This document shows positions 49,302 through 56,967 of a DNA stretch of 63,647 nt, piece by piece. This DNA comes from Cereibacter johrii (lineage in GTDB: Bacteria > Pseudomonadota > Alphaproteobacteria > Rhodobacterales > Rhodobacteraceae): the NCBI RefSeq assembly GCF_001720585.1, contig NZ_MABH01000051.1, forward strand, positions 1-63,647, given 5' to 3'. Made by a program: the position numbers and the translations under genes. Every line of letters starts with the position of its first letter. Position 1 is the first letter of the stretch. A model generated the notes under the pieces. The model saw only the letters and a program-made list of their open reading frames with translations. It was not told the DNA's origin and searched no databases.

Positions 49302-50818
49302 TTGTCTTCCTTCGTCTCGACCGTCGCCGCGATGATGCGCTCTGTATCTTCCCAAGCCGACCTGAACGGATCGACGTCCTTCATCAGTGCCTTGATTTCC
49401 TTCATGTCCTTGTGCGCTCCGAGCAGGACAGAAAGAGTTGCCTGCACGGCCTGAGCCAGTGTGTCTTCGTCCACCCGATCCGGGACGATCTGCTCGGCCG
49501 TGCCAGCCATGTCTGCGTGCAACGTTTCGATGGGCAATGATGCCCCGACCAGAGCAATGCAGTTGAAGAAGCCGCGCCGGAGGTCCGGGGGCAGGCTCTC
49601 GGCGAAATCGGCAAACGCGGGATGTTCGATGTTCGGGCGGTAGCGGATCTGTCCATCTGCCTGAATCCGGTGCCACATGGGCAGCCGTTCATGATCGACG
49701 AGCTTCTGGCCCCGCTTGCTGTAGGTGCGCTTCGATCCGGCGAGGATGCGTTCGATAACCTTCTTCAGGCGATCGCGCACGACAGGCGGCAACTGTGCCG
49801 ACGATTTCTTGACGTCGATCTTCCAGTCGGCGTCCATGCTGTTGGGAATGTCGATCCTGACCCGGGACAGCTTCGTGAGTTCAGATTGTCGGCACAGGCC
49901 GAACCACGTACCGTGCAGGATCAGACGCTTGCCGCGATACAGGTAGAACCCCTGCGATTTCAGGTGACCTTCCGGCCCGCCGATATCTTCCCAATCCGTC
50001 TTGGACATCTGCTTGTGATGGGGAAGCGTGAAGCTCTGGATCTCCACATCGCCCCTTATCAGGGCCAGCTTTTCTTCAGGGTCTGCAATTGTTGCCGGGT
50101 TCTTTCGGGCGAAGGGATCAAGGGCGCGCAGCAGTCGCTCGTTCAGGAGTATGCGCAGCGGTTTGGAATCCTCCATGAACCGGTGGAAGACCAGGCGCAG
50201 GTGACGTTCCGTTTCCGCTATTCTCTGATTGATGACCTCGGCGCGCTTGGCGGCATTGTGGGAGTAGCCGCCGGTCAGTCGGTCGAGTTTCTGCCAGAGG
50301 ACAAGTGTGCCTGTCTGGCCCAACTTGTTGATCCCGGGGATGAGATCGAAATGATCGGGCAGTTGCACCGCCCATTCGTTCCGTTGAGCCACATCATCAA
50401 GATCCCAGATGGCTGCGCTCGTTTGTCCGGATCGTCGGGAAACCACCGTCAAGCGGCGGCACTGGGAAAAGCTGGCGCTCTTGAGGCCGAGTCCGAACCG
50501 CCCGAGGTCCGGTTCATCGCGCGTAGCCAGCGGGTTCTTGCTGCCTGGTCGCATGGCCGCGACAAGCTCGTCTTCCGTCATGCCCTCCCCATCGTCGATG
50601 ATCGCGATGTATGGCTCGTCGGAAAAGGTCTCGGTGACAATCTGGATCCTGCGGGCGCCAGCGGCAATAGAATTGTCGATCACGTCCGAAACGGCCGTTT
50701 CGAGGGAATAACCGATATCCCTCAGACCCTCGATCAAGGCCGCGGCGTGAGGGGTGGCATCTGCTCGCCTGTAAGCAATCATTTCCCTGCAACTTGCCTG
50801 GTAGACTTCGTCTCCCAT
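49298..50818 (-). CDS. GHKL ATPase of the MutL/MORC type
   Basis: This 506-aa protein has the Bergerat-fold motifs: N-box with Asn 49 (SDVIDNSIAAG), G1 box DDGEGM (75-80), G2 box GRFGLGLKSA (106-115). The C-terminal half contains an S5-like region (LNERLLRALDPFARKNPAT). Its relatives are the prokaryotic MORC/MutL homologues linked to restriction-modification loci. ATG 50782 is an alternative start 12 codons in. The GTGA overlap with the Z1 gene couples the two. Confidence 0.9.
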   Translation of the reverse strand: MGDEVYQASCREMIAYRRADATPHAAALIEGLRDIGYSLETAVSDVIDNSIAAGARRIQIVTETFSDEPYIAIIDDGEGMTEDELVAAMRPGSKNPLATRDEPDLGRFGLGLKSASFSQCRRLTVVSRRSGQTSAAIWDLDDVAQRNEWAVQLPDHFDLIPGINKLGQTGTLVLWQKLDRLTGGYSHNAAKRAEVINQRIAETERHLRLVFHRFMEDSKPLRILLNERLLRALDPFARKNPATIADPEEKLALIRGDVEIQSFTLPHHKQMSKTDWEDIGGPEGHLKSQGFYLYRGKRLILHGTWFGLCRQSELTKLSRVRIDIPNSMDADWKIDVKKSSAQLPPVVRDRLKKVIERILAGSKRTYSKRGQKLVDHERLPMWHRIQADGQIRYRPNIEHPAFADFAESLPPDLRRGFFNCIALVGASLPIETLHADMAGTAEQIVPDRVDEDTLAQAVQATLSVLLGAHKDMKEIKALMKDVDPFRSAWEDTERIIAATVETKEDK

Positions 50819-50869
50819 CAGGCTCGATCAAGATGGCACAATCAAGGCCAATCGGACTCTCCGGGACGC

Positions 50870-52414
50870 TCAGGTGTCAGCTTTTGTCAGGGCGGCGTAC
50901 ACGAGGCTTGCGATCTGCCTCGCAAGAAACGGGGGAACCGCATTGCCGACCTGAACATATTGCTGGGTCCGGTTTCCGAGAAACAGATAGTCGTCGGGGA
51001 AGGTTTGCAGGCGAGCGGCTTCGCGCACCGTCAGGCTGCGGCACTGCAAGGGATCGGGATGGATGAAATAATGGCCGTCCTTGGAGATGTGACTGGTCAC
51101 CGTCGTCGAGGGCTCGTGGGCAAGCTGGACGCGGAAGCGGTCGTTGAACACGCCGCTGTGCCAGTTCCTGTGATCCGGGCTGAGAACCAGGGGGAAATCC
51201 GCGGCCTTCGGGCTGTAGCCACGTGACTTGCCGAAGACGGCCGCAAACAGGTAGCGGCCAAGATCCGAAGCCATGTGCGCCCTGGTGGTGTGTTGGGCCA
51301 GTGCGCGCAGGTCCGGACGCTCCAGCCAGCGCATCAGGTCGTCGTTCGACGTTCCGTAGCCTGCAGGAAGCACGGCTGAAGAACGTCGGGTCTCGGCGCC
51401 GTGCTTCAGGAGTTCGGCGACCTCGCGGAAGTCGGAGTGCAGGGCACCGACCTCCGCGCCCTTCAGGATCCTCGCGAGAAGTTTCGCGAAGCCGGTCACC
51501 TCCCGTTGCCACGCTGCGGCGCTGTCGGTCGCTCGACTGATGCCGCTGCGCAGGGGTGGCATGTTGCCGATGGTCTCGGCGACCGTTCGGGGCGTGCCCA
51601 GGATCGGAACGCTCGCCCCTGCCGCGCGGGTTGCGAGATCCGACCGGAGGCCGACGATGATGACGCGATGGCGGCGCTGCGGGACACCGAATTCTTCGGT
51701 GCGCACGATGAAGTCGGATGGCCTCGTCGCCTCCTGCAAGGTTGCCTTTCCATCGGAGACGCGGATCGCTCGCAGTTCGTATTGATGCCCGTGACCCGTG
51801 CCTAGGGAGGCCAGGTCTTCCATGAGCATCTCGAAGACCAACCGGCTTTCGACGGTCGAGGACAGCATGCCCTTGACGTTCTCCATGACAAAGACGGCCG
51901 GCCGCAGGCGGTCCAGCACCCGGATGTACTCCCGGAACAGGTAGTGGCGGTGATCTTCCTCGGGGACGTAGTCGGCCTTTCCACGCGACCGCGCCCGGCC
52001 GACCAGCGAGTAGGCCTGACAGGGTGGACCGCCGATCAGGATCGTGTCGTCAAAGGCCTGTCTCAGTTTGCCAAGCGTCTCGTCGATGGCCACGGCGGCC
52101 GGATCGGCGCCCAGTTCGAGACAGCGCGCTTCGCTGGTGGCTGCAGCCCATGAGCCGGCGTCGACCTCTGCCCAGTCCGGTTCGTCCGTCAGTCCGGCAT
52201 GGAACTTCACGAAAGCTTCCGGCAGGGCACCATGCTGCCAACCGAAGGCGCGAAGGAAGGCGCGAAGAGCAAGGGTCCGATGAGCCGACTCCTCCTTCTC
52301 GACCGATATGCCTATGTGGAACGGGGAATGTTCATCCAGGTTGAGCGAGGCAAATCCCTCGCCGAGGCCGCCCGGGCCTGCGAACAGATCGACGACGCCG
52401 AAAGTGGCTGGCAA
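50870..52414 (-). CDS. dcm: DNA (cytosine-5-)-methyltransferase
   Basis: This 514-aa C5-methyltransferase opens MPATFGVVDLFAGPGGLGEG (motif I). Motif IV holds the catalytic Cys 132 in GGPPCQAYSLVGRARSRG, motif VI is MENVKGML (near 177) and motif X is QVGNAVPPFLARQ at the C-terminus. A target-recognition region lies between motifs VIII and IX. It is the first gene of the - strand cluster and divergent from vsr. The presence of vsr suggests that the methylated site deaminates to T:G mismatches that vsr repairs. The target sequence cannot be read from the protein. Confidence 0.94.
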   Translation of the reverse strand: MPATFGVVDLFAGPGGLGEGFASLNLDEHSPFHIGISVEKEESAHRTLALRAFLRAFGWQHGALPEAFVKFHAGLTDEPDWAEVDAGSWAAATSEARCLELGADPAAVAIDETLGKLRQAFDDTILIGGPPCQAYSLVGRARSRGKADYVPEEDHRHYLFREYIRVLDRLRPAVFVMENVKGMLSSTVESRLVFEMLMEDLASLGTGHGHQYELRAIRVSDGKATLQEATRPSDFIVRTEEFGVPQRRHRVIIVGLRSDLATRAAGASVPILGTPRTVAETIGNMPPLRSGISRATDSAAAWQREVTGFAKLLARILKGAEVGALHSDFREVAELLKHGAETRRSSAVLPAGYGTSNDDLMRWLERPDLRALAQHTTRAHMASDLGRYLFAAVFGKSRGYSPKAADFPLVLSPDHRNWHSGVFNDRFRVQLAHEPSTTVTSHISKDGHYFIHPDPLQCRSLTVREAARLQTFPDDYLFLGNRTQQYVQVGNAVPPFLARQIASLVYAALTKADT

Positions 52415-52446
52415 TTCTTGGTCCTCTCGGATTCGGTGGATGGTTG

Positions 52447-52452
52447 TATACT
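52447..52452 (+). promoter_or_regulatory. candidate -10 of vsr
   Basis: TATACT is the only clear -10-like hexamer in the 66-base gap between the divergent dcm and vsr starts. No matching -35 is seen at the usual distance, so an activator or a weak promoter is possible. The dcm promoter should overlap this gap. Confidence 0.3.
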
Positions 52453-52480
52453 GGTTCCACGGGCCGAGACCAGGAGGCAG

Positions 52481-52951
52481 ATGACAGATATCGTCGATAG
52501 CCGGACCCGATCCCGCATGATGTCCGGGATCCGCGGAAAGAACACGAAACCTGAACTCGTTCTGCGCCGCTCACTGCACGCGGCGGGGTACCGGTTTCGA
52601 CTTCATGCAAAGGGGGTGCCTGGAAAGCCGGATATCGTGATGCCGAAGTACCGGGCTGTCATCCTGGTGCATGGCTGCTTCTGGCATCGCCACGAGGGGT
52701 GCCGGTATTCGACCCTTCCCTCGACGCGCCCGGAATTCTGGATGGCAAAGTTCAAGGCAAACGTTGCTCGGGATGAGGTAGTCCGCATGGCTCTTCTTGA
52801 GGCGGGATGGCGGGTGGCCACTGTCTGGGAGTGCGCCTTGCGCACCGGGGCAGGTGTGGCGGCCGCTCGGGAGCGCATCGAGGCATGGCTCCATGGTACA
52901 GGCGCCGAGCTTCATCTGGGCGAGGCTGATCACGTGGCCACAGCGCGTTGA
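52481..52951 (+). CDS. vsr: very short patch repair endonuclease
   Basis: This 156-aa Vsr-type endonuclease nicks DNA next to T:G mismatches that arise when 5-methylcytosine is deaminated. It starts MTDIVDSRTRSRMMSGIRGK and continues NTKPELVLRRSLHAAGYRFR, then GKPDIVMPKYRAVILVHGCF with the catalytic Asp and WHRHEGC with metal-binding residues, and WRVATVWECALR at the end. The ATG at 52481 follows CAGGAGG; the upstream open frame belongs to the dcm shadow. It is the only + strand gene of the cluster. Confidence 0.94.
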   Translation: MTDIVDSRTRSRMMSGIRGKNTKPELVLRRSLHAAGYRFRLHAKGVPGKPDIVMPKYRAVILVHGCFWHRHEGCRYSTLPSTRPEFWMAKFKANVARDEVVRMALLEAGWRVATVWECALRTGAGVAAARERIEAWLHGTGAELHLGEADHVATAR

Positions 52952-53873
52952 AGCCGCGTAGTGCCATCATCAAAAGAATAGGCGCGCGGCGCGTCCGCCC
53001 ACCGCGCTGTCATGGCAGCAGGCGGCGGGATCCTACGGCAGCTCAAATCGGCCGCCCCTCGATTTTGTTCTTCCGAATTCCTAGAAACGGCCAATATCAC
53101 CTGCAGGAAAGGTCGGCAGGAGAGGGTCAGGCGACAGGCTTGGCGGGGCAGGAGGCGGCTCCGCGACAGGGGAGCAGGGGTGGGAGACCCCGTGTCCGAC
53201 CCTCTTGACGATCACGACAGATCGCCGCTTTCAACGGGCTCCATCCCATGCCATTCGATCACCATTCCCCTGCCAACCTCTTCGCCGTCCAGGCTTGGCT
53301 GGATGAACATGGAACAGCGGCGGCCAATGCCGCGCGCCTTCTCCGTGGTGCTGCGGCTGCCGATGGTGTGTTCCGCCTGATCGCTGACGTGCGGCAGGCA
53401 GAGGGCTGCTCGCGGCTCATGCGCACAAGGCTCGAGGCTTCTGAGCCTCGAGGACGCCGACCGGGATCCGTTCCCGTCGATGCTCCCTCTGCATCCTGCC
53501 GATCCGCGGGTGCTGGAGATCTGCCTCCTCTCCGACAGCCTCTCCAGCCTCCTTTCGGAGATCGCGCCGGCACGGCCCGTCGCGGCCTGAGCGCCTCACC
53601 GCAGACCAGCCGCCCCAGGCGGAGCGGCTGCTTGAACGCGCCAGTTCGTCCGTCGCGGCCGTCGCCGCGCGCTGGCGCAGGAGCAATCCTCGATGACAGT
53701 GTTTCAACCCGGCTTCCCGGCCCCTGAACCGCATGACCGCGCGACCCGCATCCGGGCGCATCTCGACCGCCACGGAGCCTCGCTGGCCGACGTCGTCGCC
53801 GCGATCGACGACGTCTGCGTCTCTCATGCGCTGGAGACGGCGGGTACACGGTGAAGCCCGAGGTGGAACTCTG
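52952..53873 (+). pseudogene. degenerate stretch with broken short frames
   Basis: Fragments occur in several frames: MPFDHHSPANLFAVQAWLDE (53248 onward), a second frame from 53438 to a stop at 53588 (LLSEIAPARPVAA), and a 53-codon frame from ATG 53693 whose start overlaps the stop of a preceding frame as ATGA. Alternating frames and coupled stops suggest a decayed operon with frameshifts. The proteins are not recognised. It lies just before the transposon remnant and may be part of it. Confidence 0.4.
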
Positions 53874-54932
53874 TCCGAGATCACCGCCTACGATCCGCAG
53901 GTCAACCGCCGGTTCACCAAGATCCTGCCCCGCGACCTCGACCCGCTCGACGGCGGCAACATGCTCGGCATCGTGGGCAAGTACGCGGCCAAGGCTGGCC
54001 TGCAGTTTCAGCCCGACGGCGAGATCGCCGGACGCCTCATCCATGGTAGCCGCGGACGGTTCGGGCGGGCCGTCGAGACGACGATCAACGCCATCGAACG
54101 GGCGCTCGCGGAAAGCTCCGGCGCCCTGACGGGCCTGATGCCGCAGGGAAACGCGGATGTACTCGACCGGTTGCTGACGGTCGACGCCTCGGACGGCGAG
54201 CGCCTCGCCGAACGCATGCGCCGGTCGCTCTCCGTGACCGCGATGCCCGCGTACCTGAACTGCTGTCGTCTGCAGGCCGAGGCTCTTGTTAGGCACGGGG
54301 TGGTGACCCGGATTGGCGAAGACCGGAATAACAGGCAATTCGGCCTGAACATGAGGGCCGTCGAGGATCTCGACGAGTTCCTTGCCCGCTTCCGGTCGGC
54401 CGGTACCGGAGCATCGGCTTTGACCGCCGGCATGGCCGATGTAGTCGAGGCGTCCAGGATCCTCCGCTGGCCGGCGATCGACATCATCAAGCTCGTGCTC
54501 GGCGGGCGGTTGAAGCGTGTCGCGCTCCTGTCGGCTGACCTGAAGCTCAAGTCCGTTCTCGTGGATACCGAAGAGGTGCGGGAGCGCCTCCGTGAAGGGG
54601 ACGGTGAAGGCCGGCTATCCGTGGTCGAAGCGGCGGAGAGGCTGCAGCTCGAACCCTAGGCGGTCCAGAACTTGACGTCCAGGACCGACCGCAAGGGCAG
54701 GGCTCTGCTTCCTTTCACCAAGAGCCGCAACGCCGCGGGCCAAGTCCGACTCTGTTTCGACCCCTGCGATGTGGAGGCCTTTGCGGACGCCCATGTCGAA
54801 CTCAGGGCACTTGCGGCGGAGCGCGGCATCTCCACCAAGGTCCTCCAGGCCGAATTGTTGAGACTGGGGATCCACGCGATCCTGCCGAAGTCATCGCTGA
54901 ACAAGCTTGTCTATCGACGAGCGGACCTCTGA
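53874..54932 (+). pseudogene. fused TniB-TniQ transposon remnant with amber codon
   Basis: The first part (53874 to about 54130) reads YDPQVNRRFTKILPRDLDPL and GRLIHGSRGRFGRAVETTIN, which matches the C-terminal part of TniB-type AAA+ transposition ATPases. The rest, with YLNCCRLQAEALVRHGVVTR and a helix-turn-helix-like IVEAAERLQ segment, looks like the C-terminal half of TniQ. Both N-terminal halves are missing. At 54657-54659 a TAG interrupts the frame, and the same frame continues to 54932 (DVEAFADAHVELRALAAERG), so one nonsense change or natural stop divides the TniQ part. No TniA or inverted repeats are seen. Confidence 0.68.
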
Positions 54933-54954
54933 ACCTGCAGACTTGACCTTCGAC

Positions 54955-54985
54955 GCGGCCGCCCCTTGGGGCGGCCGCTTTGCTT
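54955..54985 (+). terminator. intrinsic terminator after the TniQ remnant
   Basis: Perfect 11-bp stem GCGGCCGCCCC/GGGGCGGCCGC with a TT centre (54955-54978), followed by TTTGCTT. It would end transcription from the remnant. Confidence 0.75.
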
Positions 54986-55306
54986 TCAGGCGCATTCTTT
55001 CTCGCTCGGGCACGAGGGCGACAAACGGGTGACAAAGAGGGGGAATTAACGGCCGAATGGCAGGCGCACCTCAATAAAAGCAAGTGGTTAGTCTTTGCCG
55101 AAGGGCCTTATTCCCTACCTCCAACAGTGGGGGCGCGGAACTGGTTCCGCGCTCCAGTATTCCGGCGTGCAGATGGCACGACGCGGGAGAGCTTTCGCGA
55201 GCCGCAGGGGAGGCCATGCACCCTGAAGCGCGGCCACGCGGAAGCAACGATCCTGAACTTTTCCACCGATTTCCGCCGAGCTGTGGATAACTTTGGGAGA
55301 CTACCC
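54986..55306. other. intergenic region before the 47-aa protein gene
   Basis: The open frame at 54980-55306 has no convincing protein pattern before the ATG at 55307. I see no repeats; this is the right edge of the island, where composition returns to that of core genes. Confidence 0.4.
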
Positions 55307-55450
55307 ATGAAGAAAAAGTCCGAGATCACGAGCGCGAAGGCCGCCTCGGCAGCCGGCAAAGTGCTCCGCGACCCCAGATCGAGTGCCGCCGCGAAAACTG
55401 CCGCCGGCTCTGCCTTGACGCAGAGGCCGGCTCAGAAGAAGCCGCGCTAG
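55307..55450 (+). CDS. small conserved Lys/Ala-rich protein
   Basis: This 47-aa protein starts MKKKSEITSAKAASAAGKVL and ends AGSALTQRPAQKKPR. It resembles small basic proteins with the pattern TSxKAAxxAxKxL and GSALTQ found widely in alphaproteobacteria, function unknown. The ATG has GGGAGA seven bases upstream, whereas the longer frame from 54980 does not look coding. Size and basic charge would suit a nucleic-acid-associated protein. Confidence 0.7.
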   Translation: MKKKSEITSAKAASAAGKVLRDPRSSAAAKTAAGSALTQRPAQKKPR

Positions 55451-55610
55451 GCGTTGAGCTTGAACCCATGCTCCGGTTCCTTCGCCCGCACAGGGCGGAG
55501 GACTGCGGCGGGGGCGCGGGTGCTCGTCACGTCGTGTCGCTGCGATGCCAAGCCCGCGGACGAGGCCAACGCGTTCCGGGCCAGCTGATCCGGTGCATCA
55601 GCCCCGCCTC

Positions 55611-56450
55611 TCAGTCCCTCTCGAAGGCCACCCGGATGTCGGCCAGCGGCGCGTGGTAGGGCATCGACGTCATCAGCACGTCCGCTCCGCTGGTGGCATA
55701 GGCGGCCGCGAGCGGGGTGGGGATCGCGCCGACGGCGATCAGCTGGCCCTGCCATCCCCGATCGAGCGACCGTGCGGTCGCGGCCACCTCGTCCGGCAGC
55801 ATCCTCCGAAGCTGAATCATGTCGACGCCGAGGTCCGCCGCCGCCTGCGCGTGCTCGAGGGTCTCCACCTCGACGGCGACGGGGCGGCCGGGATGCGTCT
55901 TGCGCATCTGCGCCACCCGGTCCCGGACAGAGGCCGCACCCTCGAAGGCGAAATGCTCCGCGAGAATGAGGGTGGTGGTCGGATATGCCCCGAGGTGCAC
56001 CACGGCGCCGCCCGAGATCGCCGCCTTGAGAGCCAGAGGGCGCGCACCCGGGATCGCCTTGCGCGGACAGGCGACGACGATCCCGGGGTTGGCCGCCCGG
56101 GCCGCCGCGACGAAGGCGGCTGTGGCGGTCGCAACACCGGAGGCCCATTCGATCAGGGACTGCGCTGGCTGCCACCCGGAGGTGAGGGACGCGAGAGGGC
56201 CCCGCGCCGCCACGAGAAGGTCGTTCGTCTCGACGCGTGCCCCGCTTTCGGCGGCGATGTCCACGGCGCAGCCCAGCAGGGTGAACATGCGCTCGGCCTC
56301 CTCCAGGCCGCAGATGGTGCCGGCGGCGCCGGCCCGCATGGTGACGGTCATCCCTCGGCTGTCGCGCGATGTCGCGTCTGCGACGGTCACTCCGGGATGC
56401 CGGTCCCGCTTCAGGAGACAGCGGAGCGCCACATCGTCCAGCATCAGCAT
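55611..56450 (-). CDS. modD: ModD, nicotinate-nucleotide pyrophosphorylase-like protein
   Basis: This 279-aa protein belongs to the ModD branch of the quinolinate phosphoribosyltransferase (NadC) family; ModD occurs in molybdate gene clusters and its reaction is unproven. It reads MLMLDDVALRCLLKRDRHPG, then PRKAIPGARPLALKAAISGG with the phosphoribosyl-site residues, VAVEVETLEHAQAAADLGVD and the C-terminal IAVGAIPTPLAAAYATSGAD, typical of NadC-like barrels. GGAGGA precedes ATG 56450; the ATG at 56468 lies upstream of that site. It stands alone, with no modABC nearby. Confidence 0.88.
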   Translation of the reverse strand: MLMLDDVALRCLLKRDRHPGVTVADATSRDSRGMTVTMRAGAAGTICGLEEAERMFTLLGCAVDIAAESGARVETNDLLVAARGPLASLTSGWQPAQSLIEWASGVATATAAFVAAARAANPGIVVACPRKAIPGARPLALKAAISGGAVVHLGAYPTTTLILAEHFAFEGAASVRDRVAQMRKTHPGRPVAVEVETLEHAQAAADLGVDMIQLRRMLPDEVAATARSLDRGWQGQLIAVGAIPTPLAAAYATSGADVLMTSMPYHAPLADIRVAFERD

Positions 56451-56571
56451 GTCAGGCTTCCTCCGCATCGCCGGGCCCGCCCTCCGGCGCGACCGCGCGC
56501 CCTCGACCGCGCATCGACACCGCGCCGGGAGGGGCCACCTGGGGCATTCATCCGATCAGCCATCGCATCAC

Positions 56572-56596
56572 CGCTATGTTTCTGGACTACATATCG
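56572..56596. promoter_or_regulatory. ModE-box-like palindrome upstream of modD
   Basis: CGCTATGT (56572-56579), nine bases, ACATATCG (56589-56596): the arms match 7 of 8 in inverted orientation and resemble the molybdate-responsive Mo-box (CGCTATATA, spacer, TATATAACG). It lies 122 bases before the modD start in the intergenic region. The sequence fit is imperfect, so this is a candidate. Confidence 0.5.
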
Positions 56597-56806
56597 ATGG
56601 GAAGCACGGTATGTGCCAAGCGAAAGCGGCACCGGATCGGGGGGTTGTCGTCGCAAATCCGACCCTCGGTGTCGGACTTGCGACCGGTTGTGGGCCGGTT
56701 GGTGACGACGGGTCCGAAAAGGGCTCTACGGGCGGATCGCCACTCCGAGACGCCGGACGCGGAGGTGTTGCGGCTCCGGGACGGCTGTGACGCCGCCATC
56801 GGCGCG

Positions 56807-56832
56807 GAGCGCTCTGCGGCAGCAGAGCGCTC
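56807..56832. repeat. perfect 11-bp inverted repeat
   Basis: GAGCGCTCTGC, GGCA, GCAGAGCGCTC. No T-run follows on either strand. It lies in the 517-base region between modD and glmS (56451-56967), which otherwise holds no convincing gene besides the ModE-like site. Confidence 0.6.
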
Positions 56833-56935
56833 GGGAGGCGCCGGAAGATCCGTCCGGCGCCTTGAGAGGGAAGCGGGGCTAGGCGTCGCCGCCTGCGAGG
56901 GCCGGCAGCGTCCGACAGGGCCCGCGCGCAAGGGG

Positions 56936-56961
56936 GCACCGGCGGGGCAGGCCGCCGGTGC
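56936..56961 (-). terminator. hairpin after glmS
   Basis: Perfect 10-bp stem GCACCGGCGG/CCGCCGGTGC with six-base loop, directly after the glmS stop. The flank is CCCCCTT rather than a T-run, so the strength is uncertain. Confidence 0.55.
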
Positions 56962-56967
56962 GATCCC

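Noticed and set aside
49302-49676. N-terminal extension of the Z1 protein
   Set aside because: Open frame only because it overlaps the GHKL gene; the GTG at 49301 with GTGA overlap gives the normal Z1 size.
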